Shown here: one piece after another, positions 27,101 through 36,071 of the stretch
Layout: each line of letters opens with the position of its first letter
How positions within the stretch are numbered: position 1 is the first letter of the stretch
Assembly (NCBI RefSeq): GCF_000764305.2
Contig: NW_025939085.1
Location: forward strand, 1-64,000
Source: Hyalella azteca
Lineage: Eukaryota; Arthropoda; Malacostraca; Amphipoda; Hyalellidae
Length of the DNA: 64,000 bases
Reading direction: 5' to 3'
The notes under the pieces: model-generated
The model's database searches: none
Seen by the model: the letters and a program-made list of their open reading frames with translations, nothing else
Told to the model about the DNA's origin: nothing
Translations under genes and position numbers: made by a program

Positions 27101-30100
27101 AGTTTGACAGCTACTACGTTGAGCTGCCGTCCCCACCAGTCCAGGGCCCATACTTTCAAAAAAAAAGTTAAGAGATCGTAAGTTCATCAGCCAATCATTG
27201 ACGATCTTTCAAGCCAAATCCACCAATCATAGACAATAAAATAGAGCGTAAGTACTTACGTTCACTAAGCGAATTTTAAAAGTATGGCAACGGAAGAGCA
27301 ATGAACCGCACGAGGGAGGCTCACAACAAGACCATCACTAACGTGGCACTGTGAGCAAGAACCAGCATCATCATGCAGTGCTCGATGCCACAAGACTGGC
27401 CATAACAGAGGCTCTGCTCTCATTATCAGGGGTGCGACACCAGCTTTCAATTTACAAACCACTGGAGTTTTCAAGAAATTTAAAATATTTTCCTAGTACT
27501 CTCAAGTTGTAATTTTCGAGTTGAATTTGCAACACCTAAATTTGTACTAATATCATTCAAAAAATAAATATAAAGTATTTTAAAACCTCCATTCCAATAG
27601 ATAATTAATTACGTTAATATTAGGTATTAGTTATTTTTCAACTCTCAAATCAAACTAGAAGTATGAATTCATATAATTAGAAAAATTAAAAAAAAAATAG
27701 TTAATAAAACTTACTCTGTGATCACCAACAAAACTTGCAACAAAGAACAGTTTCTGCCTAACTATACAAATTATATTAGAGTTTTATTGGGTAATTTGTC
27801 TATGATGATGCTCATGCAACTACAAACTGCCAGAGAAAAAATAAATTCTCCATTGAAGAATTAGAAGAATCTGACATAAATCAATATAAATATTGTGAGC
27901 CAGAAAAGGAAATAGTGTTACGTACATCTATGGAAGCAATGAAGGATCTTGTCTTGCTAAAGTTAAGTAACTGGGTGGAAATAGAATGTAGGGAGAATTA
28001 GAACATGGCTGTCATAAATTAAGGAATAAGAATTCTTAGTCTGCTATAAATTTCTTCACCACTGGACTCTTTGGGGCAAGTCTCAATGAATATTAAAGTC
28101 TTTGGCTTGGTCTAGAAGCAAATGTATTGGAAAAATTGTCAAAAAATCCTACCTCTTCAGGCACTAGGGAGTATTTCAAAGGGCAATTTCAACAGGCAAT
28201 TTGTGATGACCTTCAGAAGTTATGGTGTGGTTATAAGCTTGGCACATCTGACAAAGAGTGAACAGCTAAAAATCTTATGGCTTCTAGACTTTACTAGTCT
28301 GGCTAATTTAAGGTTTTGATCTACTCAAATAGTATAATTGTTTCTTCTCCCAAGGATTTATTTCACAGGTCTAAAAAATCAGATGAGAGAAAATTTGGAG
28401 TACGTACACTAACAGCTACAATAGCTTAATTTTTATTAACTCCTTAAAATGCAAGTTTGTCTGGTGCACCATCGTAATGTACCTATATAAATTTGTGTGT
28501 CAAGAAGCCCGGCATGAGTTTTTTTTTTTGACACATTTAGAAAGTGACCAGCACAGATGCTGAGGTAGCTGTTATCCTTCATTATAGACATTAAGGTTTG
28601 CATATCCAGAGTAGGTATTCACCATGACGTTCTAGATGCTAAGTTGACAGTTTATGCATTGTGAGAACGAAGTTTCTCACAATGGAAGTTTCTGAACTTC
28701 AAAGTTCAGAGTTTCTGAGGGTGGGAGCACCATGTCAATCGAAGGGATTGATTGACCCCCACAGAGAGAACCCAATAGCTGGCCAGCCTAGCTGCTGGCC
28801 AGAATAAAACTAATTAGTACTCACTTAAGGAGTATGTTGACCTGATGTTTGAAAATGATTGATGAGACCCATTATGTACCGTCAAACGGGGTAAAAAGGG
28901 ACGGGCGGGGTAAATAGGGACACATGTCCCACATTTTGTAGAAAGGTTGTAGCAGCTAAACTAATCAAAATATTGCAAAACTATAAATAGTGGCATAAAC
29001 TTCAATATTTTTACTCTCTATTATGTATAAAGCTAGTCAAGAAATCAAACATTTATAGTCAGATGGGGTAAGACAGGACCAAAATCACTAACAAGCCCGT
29101 AGCATCTATATCATGAATAATTAAAAAATCCTAAACATATCACAAGGTGTATCTATGCAATAGGCTTCTAAGCTACAATTCTGACATTTTGCATCTAACA
29201 TAGTTTTCTGTACAGATTAAAAAAAGTGAACTGGTCCCATCTTACCCCATTGGGGTAAGATGGGACCAGGCATGACCTTTTCCCCCATTTGACGGTACTC
29301 ATTCCTCTTTAATGACCATGTTACCTACCACCTTGTTTTAAGGCAAGTATAAGCAGAGGTGGGCACAGCTAACCAAAATGTTAGCGTCAATAACCATTAA
29401 TCCGCTAACAGAAAAGTTAGCTTTTATACTGCTAAACCAATAAATTGCTGAAAAATTTAGCTGAATTTAACACTAACTGCTAACTTATAGTAATTAATTT
29501 AGCTTTGGCTTAATATTTTTGGGGGCTCTGAAACTCTTAAAAACAGAACTAGAGAGCTGAACTTTTAATATGTTGTAGCATTGACAAGGTGCTTTCTAAA
29601 AAGGTGTAGCATGCCAAGACCAGATGATGAGCAAGATGTACATAAATAATTAAATGAATAAATGAAATTAAGCAGTAGTTGACATTCAACATACAGTTTA
29701 TTAAACAAATAAGAAATAGTAAGAAATAAAAACACGCAGGTAAAAGCAGGGTTACACACAACTCACTCTGGCTTGCACTTCATCTCCTAGAGCTGATGAT
29801 TTTTGCCCTTGATGAACATCAGCCTCTCAATGCTGCATCAATCAATCACGTCCTGTGCTACAACAAAATGTAGCAGTAACACAAGACGTGATTGGTTGAC
29901 GTACATATGTTGACGTAATCAGCCATCAGTATGGCACATGACTGATGATACCCAACATTAAATATTAACACCTGAATTTTCTATCATATGAGATTTTAAA
30001 ACATTTTTATTGGACTGCCAGTTAGCGGGACTAAATTTAGCAGAAGCTAATTGATCTGCAAATGGTTTTCAAAGTTGGCTGAAATGCTAATCCAATAAGG

Positions 30101-31568
30101 GTGAAGTTAGCTTTGCTAATTAGCAGTTAGCAGAAATGTGCCCACCACTGAGTATAAGACAGAAGGCGTCCTGTACTTATCCCTCAAATGTTGGAGGATT
30201 CTTGTTCTCAGGTTGATTGAATAAATAACAGTTTAATCAGGGTATCACATAAATATTGCACCAGACATAATCTTACAAACAGACATAGTACATTTATCTA
30301 AAAAGTTTTATTTTGGGTCAAAAAATTAGTCTACTTAAGAGAAATCTCAGATGCTATTTATGCAGTAGATGGTAAAGTGCTAAGCAAATTGGTGCATTTG
30401 TACAAAAATGGTAGCTTGTATTTAAATATTAATAATATATATTAGGATGAAATTTAGTACTCATAGACTCATAGTTATGTAAGTTGGCTAGATGATAATT
30501 AATGACAATAATTGATCCTCAGATGCATGAATTGCAGTGATAAACATTTCCATAGCTTTTTTCTCATTCAATTTATTTAGCTTGAAAGTATGATCGTCCA
30601 GTACAAATGATTTGTTAAAACATGTTCCTTTGAATATGGTGGAGGCCATGTCTTAATAACCCATTCTTTTCCAGTGATGAGAGCTAACATATTTTATTTA
30701 ATTACTCATAATTACTTTGTGTTAATTGAATCATAAATAAAATTTTCTGGATTTCAGAGGGCTGCAAGAAAATGAAGACTCATTAGTAAATAGGTATAGC
30801 CATATAGGGTAAACTAGAGACATTTTGTTGGCCATATCTCTTAGCCTATCTAATTGTTAATAAAAGAGCACAATTGTGAAAGTTTTAGAATGCACTAAAA
30901 ATATGAGATTGACTGTAAGTCTGTAACTGTAAATACTGTTATGGTAGCTGGTAGTGGTAGTTAATAACTGCCCATAGATTATACATATTTTAACATAGTG
31001 GCAAACCAGAGATTTCTCCAAATCAATTCAGGGTTAATTTCCTTTGTCTACTTACTCAAGTTTTGAACCAATATCTTATGTTATGTATGATAATGCTGGT
31101 ATCTATCTATGATAGGTACTTTTCTGGTCTAATCAGCAGTCCATATTATATATGAAATATGTATACATACCTAGTATATATACATATTACATAATACATA
31201 TATAATATGAGCTGCAAATTCTAGTATGGACACAGAATTCTGCTACAGATTAGCTACATACTGATAACTGATACTGTGATACACATACACCAACAGTCCA
31301 ACACAAAGGTTGTAAGAAATACCTAAGTCTTTTAAAAGTTCTTCAACATATTTTATTGCTGAAAAACTTTTATAAATATCATTAACTATTGGTAGTTGGT
31401 ACTAACCTGCATGCTATCAGCGCTGATGATTTCCCCGTTAAACTTTTGAGCAATTTCAATGGCGAGCTTTGATTTGCCTGCTCCCGTTGCTCCCAACACA
31501 ACCACCACTGGATGTGAGGACATAGCTCTGAAAACTGATCTAAAACTTCGGTGCACACCAGAGATCAT
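12027..31568 (-). CDS. TRIT1, tRNA dimethylallyltransferase
   Basis: The enzyme transfers an isopentenyl group from DMAPP to N6 of A37 in cytosolic and mitochondrial tRNAs (MiaA/Mod5/TRIT1 family). Seven exons join in consistent phase into 658 codons: 31407-31568, 17958-18724, 15608-15746, 14852-15388, 14296-14367, 13935-14097, 12027-12163. Visible features are the P-loop GATGAGKS (residues 26-33), [12 protein letters not shown] (50-60), [13 protein letters not shown] (114-126), [42 protein letters not shown] (496-510), [12 protein letters not shown] (536-547) and a C-terminal zinc finger, C621-x2-C624-x12-H637-x5-H643. Human TRIT1 has 467 residues. The excess is two hydrophilic insertions (about 133-283 and 395-491). 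The start at 31568 is the first in-frame ATG after an in-frame TAA, and it precedes an Arg-rich, presequence-like N-terminus. A second ATG (codon 16) could give a cytosolic or nuclear form. The gene converges on SDHD. Confidence 0.96.
12261..12395. mobile_element. MITE family A, copy 2 (in TRIT1 intron 6)
   Basis: It starts GGGGCCATACTTTCAAAA and ends with TTGAAAGTATAGGCCC. About 135 bases carry the same core as copies 1 and 3 (TGAACGTAAGTA, CGCTCTATTTTCTTGTC, GATTGGTGGATTTTGCTTGA, AGTTACGATCTCTTGAAA). This is the simplest, probably least rearranged copy. Confidence 0.85.
12821..13830. repeat. Strand-switching degenerate TTAGG-like array in TRIT1 intron 6
   Basis: The first block (12821-13280) is G-rich on the + strand, with units such as GGTTAGGACAGGAGAGAG. 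The second (about 13281-13611) is the C-rich complement type (CCTATCCCAACCTAACC). The third (about 13612-13830) is G-rich again. The junctions are palindromic: GGTTGGGTTT-AATC-AAACCAACC at about 13270, and CCTAGG at about 13611. The pentamer TTAGG, the arthropod telomere unit, recurs but is not in pure tandem. Confidence 0.85.
13935..14097 (-). CDS. TRIT1 exon 6 (linker to zinc finger)
   Basis: The acceptor GCGCAG precedes [19 protein letters not shown], aligning without gaps to human VPPVYGLEVSDVSKWEESV. It ends EEIM plus one base before donor GTAAGT. A further-upstream acceptor (CGTTAG at about 14155) would add 19 residues in frame but breaks the gap-free match, so I prefer 14097. Confidence 0.92.
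14296..14367 (-). CDS. TRIT1 exon 5
   Basis: It has 24 codons: [17 protein letters not shown] then TNVLERE. It matches the human KxVTKRYARKQNRWVKNRFLKR segment that binds the tRNA. The acceptor TTGCAG and donor GTAAGC are both strong, and both boundaries are phase 0. Confidence 0.95.
14517..14725. repeat. Degenerate ~60-base tandem repeat in TRIT1 intron 4
   Basis: About four units carry GTGCTAACCTAGCGTC, then a variable stretch, then TTAGGGTGAAC. The last unit is the most diverged. It sits between exons 4 and 5 and does not touch their splice sites. Confidence 0.7.
14852..15388 (-). CDS. TRIT1 exon 4 (core plus second insertion)
   Basis: It has 179 codons in phase 0 on both sides. [19 protein letters not shown] and [11 protein letters not shown] are family sequence. 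About 95 residues then form an acidic, Ser-rich insertion with a basic cluster CKRSKRE (about 437-443) that resembles a monopartite nuclear localisation signal. [19 protein letters not shown] and the region ending VELLKL resume the conserved core. The human protein has only about 15 residues in place of the insertion. Confidence 0.94.
15608..15746 (-). CDS. TRIT1 exon 3
   Basis: One base completes the Arg codon split with exon 2, then 46 codons: [20 protein letters not shown], a Gly/Ser loop, and [15 protein letters not shown]. This matches human SLQVFEETGISHSEFLHRQ...LKFSNPCILWLHADQ. The acceptor is TTGCAG and the donor GTAATA. Confidence 0.95.
15747..16888. other. TRIT1 intron 2, proximal part
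   Basis: Mostly AT-rich intron. A GC-rich patch at about 16680-16860 (CGGCAGCGGCCGCCCAC, then poly-C runs) has an 89-codon open frame on the + strand with no recognisable protein. It may be transposon debris. Confidence 0.4.
16889..17046. mobile_element. MITE family C, copy 1
   Basis: It shares CCAAATAGCGATGCACTT near its start and TTTGGACAA then CATAAAtTTTTC(A/T)GAGTG at its end with a segment at 43675-43868, in the same orientation. The outer ends are loosely inverted (CACTCGAAGAAATT against AAATTTTTCAGAGTG). The middle parts differ. Confidence 0.55.
17958..18724 (-). CDS. TRIT1 exon 2 (core plus first insertion)
   Basis: The acceptor TTGCAG precedes [18 protein letters not shown]. The donor GTATAT follows AG of a split Arg codon. 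Residues 55-132 match the family ([41 protein letters not shown]). About 150 residues of Ser/Asp/Asn/Lys-rich sequence follow without recognisable homology, then [20 protein letters not shown] returns to the conserved core. The insertion is not a separate intron: it stays open with no better splice pair, but I could not check transcripts. Confidence 0.94.
19035..19830. repeat. C-poor, GATGA-rich low-complexity tract in TRIT1 intron 1
   Basis: The + strand is strongly depleted of C and built from degenerate GGTGAT/GATGATGA/TGATAT motifs. It begins with a clean 27-30-base duplication (GAAGACAGTCATGATAAAAT at about 19055 and 19083). It looks like an old, decayed minisatellite. Confidence 0.55.
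20280..21000. other. TRIT1 intron 1, GC-richer islands
   Basis: GC-rich patches at 20320-20400 (GAGGCCGGCCGCG) and 20690-20900 have no open frame of note and no recognised repeat. The rest of this part shows nothing I can identify. Confidence 0.35.
21308..21765. repeat. Two-copy 227-base tandem duplication
   Basis: Copies starting at 21311 and 21538 are nearly identical, from AGAATATCAATATTCTTCG through CTTTCAGGATTAAAATACAG and GGTGTCGGCGAATATAAG. The near identity implies a recent event. Each unit begins with an imperfect palindrome around AATATC. It lies in TRIT1 intron 1. Confidence 0.92.
22375..23145. repeat. Cluster of short local duplications
   Basis: Three separate pairs are present: a ~45-base pair at about 22378-22445 (ATTTCA(A/G)TAGACAAT), a 27-base pair at about 22527-22575 (AAAAATCTTC(C/A)CAGGA), and a ~71-base pair at 23036 and 23107 sharing GACAACAAATTAAGAATATC then AAGTTGTTACGTA. 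All are in TRIT1 intron 1. Confidence 0.65.
23150..25850. other. TRIT1 intron 1, no recognised feature
   Basis: AT-rich intron. The GC-richer patch at 24470-24600 holds no recognisable coding sequence. No repeat pair was noticed. Confidence 0.4.
25850..26060. repeat. 30-base minisatellite
   Basis: The unit GGCACCGCATGATGATGCTG followed by GTGCAGGCGTCGG repeats about five times (period 30 at 25855 and 25885), with GATGAT/GACGAT variants and a diverged last unit. The long Ala/Pro/Ser/Cys open frames on the - strand across it come from the repeat. Confidence 0.85.
27144..27288. mobile_element. MITE family A, copy 3 (inverted, in TRIT1 intron 1)
   Basis: It is in the opposite orientation to copies 1 and 2. 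It starts GGGCCCATACTTTCAAAA, contains GTTAAGAGATCGTAAGTTCA, CCACCAATCATAGACAA and CGTAAGTACTTACG, and ends AAAAGTATGGC. The poly-A next to its left end matches the poly-T at the right end of copy 1. Confidence 0.82.
28879..29295. mobile_element. TA-flanked element with CCGTCAAA terminal inverted repeats
   Basis: The left end CCGTCAAACGGGGTAAAA and the right end TTTTCCCCCATTTGACGG are inverted repeats, each flanked by TA (28877-28878 and 29296-29297). Subterminal GGGGTAA(G/A)A(T/C)(G)GGAC motifs recur in both orientations. About 417 bases with no coding capacity suggest a non-autonomous element with TA target preference, as in the Tc1/mariner group. The family is inferred only from the TA. 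Confidence 0.75.
29354..30150. mobile_element. Non-autonomous hAT element with 8-bp target duplication
   Basis: Terminal inverted repeats CAGAGGTGGGCACA and TGTGCCCACCACTG bound 797 bases. The flanking 8-mer AGTATAAG at 29346-29353 is perfectly repeated at 30151-30158. An 8-bp duplication plus a CAG(A/T)GGTGGGCA end is the hAT signature. The inside has GCTAAC/GTTAGC motifs near both ends and no transposase. Its place in TRIT1 intron 1 and its intact duplication suggest a fairly recent insertion. Confidence 0.9.
31407..31568 (-). CDS. TRIT1 exon 1 (start, P-loop)
   Basis: It has 54 codons, ATG to CAG, with donor GTTAGT. The N-terminus [16 protein letters not shown] is basic with no acidic residue, as in mitochondrial presequences. 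It is followed by [16 protein letters not shown] (Walker A) and [10 protein letters not shown]. The in-frame TAA at 31598-31596 fixes the upstream limit. Met16 (31523) lies directly before the catalytic core and is a plausible second start. Confidence 0.95.
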
Positions 31569-31700
31569 CTTTCGATCAGTCAATAAACTTTTACATTATG
31601 CTACCTCTGAACGCAATTCAAGCAACTTCAGACACAAGCTGCGAGATCTGCAAAGCGGCAATCGTACATCTTCACACCCAGGCACCTGAATCTTAACTGC
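31569..31700 (-). promoter_or_regulatory. TRIT1 5' flank with an AUG-stop minimal uORF
   Basis: Upstream of the TRIT1 start, an ATG at 31596-31594 is followed at once by TAA (31593-31591), a start-stop element if transcribed. An in-frame TAA at 31598-31596 precedes the main ATG. No TATA box was seen, as is usual for a housekeeping gene. The transcription start is not determined. Confidence 0.4.
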
Positions 31701-31929
31701 TGGCACTCGTTTGTTTTTGGCTTATTTGGCGGTGCGGAAAATGCAAAGTTGGTCACTTGCTTGCAGTATGGTTAACTTGGGTGAAACAACCGCCCTCAAA
31801 ACAATTCAGGCAACAGCTATTATGTTTCTGTATTTTTTGACATGCAGACTCATTCTCCTCTTCGCATACATTAGTATTTATCCAAATTTTTGACGTATTC
31901 ATAAGACATTTTGTCGATATGATCGACAT

Positions 31930-32107
31930 AAATGGACTGTAAATTGAATGAATATTTGCACCATCAAAATACCAAGCTATTTTAGGGCACAAGACTTTCT
32001 TTCAGAAAAGACAAACAGCCCTCAAAACAATTCAGGAAACTGTTATTTTGTTTAACTAGCTTGAGTAAACTTTATATTCGAACTTTAACCATTGCAATTT
32101 AGCATAA
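31930..32107. repeat. Dispersed repeat D, copy 1
   Basis: About 178 bases from AAATGGACTGTAAATTG through CTCAAAACAATTCAGGAAAC and ATTCGAACTTTAA match 33927-34107 in the same orientation, with scattered substitutions. A partial echo (CCCTCAAAACAATTCAGGCA) lies at 31793, so the family is probably abundant. No ends typical of a known class were seen. Confidence 0.75.
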
Positions 32108-32109
32108 TG

Positions 32110-33926
32110 CATATCACCTGTCTAAGTTGCTCATCAGATATCGTCTTAGATAACCGAGATATATATATCAGCATAGAACACACAAAAGATATCATCAGAT
32201 CACTGAGTGATCAAAAATATATCCTGCAAGAGGAACGAGTTCTTTTTGATATTACAGATAGCGGCAATTGGGGGTCGTACCATCACTACTGAGCATGAAC
32301 GACGATCACCTGATTTGAAGTATAACTGAACTATTCATATCATTCCTGAAACCACGGTTCACATAATTCACAGCAACATCACTATGAACGTTTAGTGGCT
32401 GCACCACTGCAAAGAAGTTTTTGCGTCTAACAGTTCATTTATAAAAAAAAACATTGTGCCTAATTTGTTATTTTTCAATCATATTGTGTTTGACATCTGT
32501 ATTTGGAGTTCAAGCTATCTTTATTGCACTTTGAAACAATAACCGCTGGTTTCAAAACTAATTGCTAGTAGTAGTCAACACTACTTGACATTATTCGTTG
32601 AAAATCAAAAAATTATTGCGTTTGCAGATGAGGTGATGCAATAATTTTCTTTGTATATTTTTATATATTGAGTTACCACCTAGGCTTTTACAAGCATTAA
32701 ATCTAAAGAACTTCTGCGTTTGATTTGAACAATTTGAGCATTTTAGTTCAGGTGAATTCAGAGTTATTAAAAAAAACATAGGTGAATGAATGAAATAACT
32801 GATATTCGATATAATTTTATAAGAGTTTGTGTATGGAATATTAATGACTTAGACGTATAAACACTGCTAACGACCCATTACATATGACTCATGGACGATC
32901 CACCAAAACAATTATTCCAGTGCCCCTATAAAAATTCAAAGAAAACGAATGTTCCAAAAAGAAAAACGCAAAAAGGTATGCGGTGGTAAACTAAAAAAAT
33001 AACCCTGACAGGGACAACCAGCAATAACAATAGGTCACGAATAATTCGATAAGGTTTGTGTTCAAGAAGTTAAAGTTGTTTTGATTGGTATTACCAAACA
33101 TTTTTGCGTGTGCTATGCAACTGGTACCGACATTAAGTGCTAGTTATGAACATGTGTTTCAGTATAGGCTATAGGGGTCAGATGCTGGGCTCGTACAAGC
33201 ACATTCAGCAAGCCACGAACCGGTTGCTTATGTGCCTAGCTGGGATGGATTTTAACTCAACGTCAGAGCGCTAAGATCTCTCAACGATTGACAATGTGAG
33301 CAACCATAGCTTTAGCGTCCGTACAATGAACATTGAAGTGCATCAAGTGAAACATTATTCATGCATTTATACCAGAAGCAATTAAATAATCATATTCAGT
33401 GAGTTACTGAATTTCACTTAATACGATAATAATGCGTAATAACAAAATAGATTCGGTCGTCTAAAAAAAGCTTATAGAGAATTTATCAAATGATATCAGC
33501 ATCCACTTTTCACGATAAATTAATATATCAAGAGAGGGCCAGGCGCAATAGGACACGTACCTATGCAATGGACACTTACTAATTGCACAATAGTACGGCA
33601 TGACTGCAATATCAGCGTATTTCAGAGATGATATTGACATTTTTACATTATATGTACTACATAGGGAAGAAAATATTGCAAATTATATGTAAGTATTACC
33701 AAGGTAGTAGTATAATTTAGTAGTAATTTGCGTACGTAAAATGTATTATTGATAAAGGAAAAAAAAATAATTAAAGAGCTCACACTATTCCTTAGATCCA
33801 TAAAAGAATAGATGAATGTATGATTCAGTTGTTTTTTGTTTGAACACGACTGTTATTTCGAGACCTCTGCAGTCTCTCCGAGACAAGTGAGCGCTGAATA
33901 CCGCCCTGCTGGACAGCGAGTAACAG
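32110..33926. other. Intergenic stretch with no recognised gene
   Basis: AT-rich, with open frames of about 60-70 codons that show no recognisable protein. No splice-bounded coding segment was found. Confidence 0.4.
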
Positions 33927-34107
33927 AAATGGACTTTAAATTGCATGAATATCTGTACCATCAAAAAACCAAGTCATTTTAGGGGACACGACTCTGTTCC
34001 AGAAAAGACGATCAACACTCAAAACAATTCAGGAAACCGTTATAATTTTTAAATTACTTGTATAAATTTGAGTCAGCTTAACATTCGAACTTTAAACATT
34101 GCAACTT
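33927..34107. repeat. Dispersed repeat D, copy 2
   Basis: This is the diverged partner of 31930-32107, sharing TGAATAT-TG-ACCATCAAAA, TTCCAGAAAAGAC and ACAATTCAGGAAAC. Just 3', another short pair occurs: ATAAACGATATCCATAGA at about 34202 and 34236. Confidence 0.75.
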
Positions 34108-34754
34108 ATGGATATAATGGATAACCGAGTTATGAACTTATGGATATAGTGGATTTCCCTGTCAGTCCATCTTATCTAACTTTAAACATCAGAACTTGGC
34201 ATAAACGATATCCATAGATAAAACTAAGAACTTAGTATAAACGATATCCATAGAATGAATTGAAAAGTTTCATGTGTAGCTAGTCGGCGAGCAAACAGAC
34301 GCCGGCCCGCGGAGCCGTCTGGTTGGCCCAAGATTCCGCGAATTCTTGGGATTGATGCCTCACTAAAAAAATACCGCGGCCAAAAATGAGGAGCTTTATG
34401 GAGTTAGTAGCAACTTACTGAAGACTAGTGTCGGCAACCACCAGGAGGACGCACCGATGAAACTTTCTCTCATCAAAGCCCTCGTTTGAACAGGTATTTA
34501 TTATATCAATATTGGTATTGCTAACTAGGCATAAATTCTTCTTTAATGCAGGTTTTTATCATCATTTTGCGATAGAAATTTTTCGATAAACAATAAGAAA
34601 ATTTGGAATACGAATTATATCAAAGTTCATATATGTTTATAAATTGTGGTGTGTTAAGTATTGTTCATACATTTCATGCGCACATATTAATATGTTTTAT
34701 ACGAACACTATAGTATTTCCAATGGGCTGGAATTACACGTGCACTATCGTTTCC

Positions 34755-34789
34755 TATATATAATACGCCGGCACCGCCAGCGGTCAGTT
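34755..34789 (+). promoter_or_regulatory. Core promoter: TATA box plus initiator
   Basis: TATATATAA starts at 34755 and the arthropod-type initiator TCAGTT is at 34784-34789. The would-be +1 A at 34786 is 31 bases from the first T, the canonical spacing. An ATG at 34800 or so is followed by a few codons and a GT donor (CGGCAG/GTATTT) near 34826. I could not connect this to downstream exons, so the gene is unknown and the match could be chance. Confidence 0.4.
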
Positions 34790-34842
34790 ATTATTCGTCC
34801 TAGCATGTTATACATTATCCGGCAGGTATTTTCACTATAGTT

Positions 34843-34975
34843 CACTAGCACCAGCACTCCACCTGGAACACCAGCACCACCATCACCACAACAATTACCA
34901 CCCAACCACCAACACTACCACCACCATTAGACCCGTGCACCAGCACCACCATCACCACAACAAACACCAGAAGTT
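34843..34975. repeat. CACCA-rich simple sequence
   Basis: A C/A-only tract of CACCA, CACAACAA and CACCAGCACCAC, almost free of G on the + strand. It could encode His/Thr/Pro in some frames but shows no sign of being coding. Confidence 0.7.
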
Positions 34976-34979
34976 GCCG

Positions 34980-36070
34980 CGTCCTAAAAAATTAGGCAAA
35001 TTACCGTTTGGTATTTAAAATAGCAAACACAGGTTACAAATTGAGGTACGATGTCAGACAAGTCTGTTCATAGTAAATTAGGAATATACAAGGAATAAAC
35101 TTTAATCGCATATACTCTCGATTTTGATTGATGTTTTATTTCTGTATTCAGCATTTTTACTTTTGGTTCATCAAGGTATGAGAATGGAAAATTGAAGGAC
35201 CTAAATATTCCGAGTCTTAAATCCGATGACGTCACCTATTCCCCTTTGTTATCCTCTGCAGCAATAAACAGAGCAATAAACTGTGCTGCAATCAACTTTG
35301 ATGCCACGTTAAAGAAGGGCCAGAAAAAGTATGAGAATCTTACGTTATCTTTACGCCGGCACGACGATCGCTTGGAAAACTTAACTCTGCATGGTACAGG
35401 ACGTGGAAACTGAAACTTCGATCGTTTCTTGTACACCAGCGCAGTGATAGGTTACTTGAGAATAAACGTCCCACCTTTACTTCTGTTATGGGATTACTTT
35501 CATTTGTATAGAACTTTAAAACTACGATGATAATTCCGTGCGCAAAAAAGTGTTATTTTATAAAAAATTAGTTAATAATTAAGGGCTTGAAGACTTCAGG
35601 TGATGTCGACGGGAACTGGTAAGAGCTTAAAATATTTGTATATTTTAATAAATATAAAATATGATGAAATTTTTGAGAAAGGCAGGAGAAAATTTATCAT
35701 AAAAGTCGTCATAACAAATTTTTCTTTCGGCCTGTCGGCATTAAAAGGCGATACAGAATCCAGTCAGGCGTGCACAAACTTGAAAATAATGCAATAAAAG
35801 TCTTTACATTTTCCAATTGTTTGATATTCTTACGCAACGTTAATCTCTTCAGGAACGATAAAATCGCACTTTTTATTTGTGTTAATTACGGGTAAATGCA
35901 TCAAATTTTAAAAACTCCGTTCTCATTTTAAGGAAATCAATATATGTCATTCGGCACTGTATAAGGACCGTGTTACAGCGTTCGTTACGATTGCTCTCCG
36001 ATGAAAGAATCTGTAACAACTTTTTCGACATCGCACCAAAAAACAGTTACAGGAGGTTTACCCCGCGCCG
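34980..36070. other. Stretch downstream of the candidate promoter
   Basis: A 73-codon open frame at 35192-35413 has no recognisable protein. If the promoter at 34755 is real, its next exons may be here, but no splice-consistent chain was found. Confidence 0.3.
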
Positions 36071-36071
36071 C

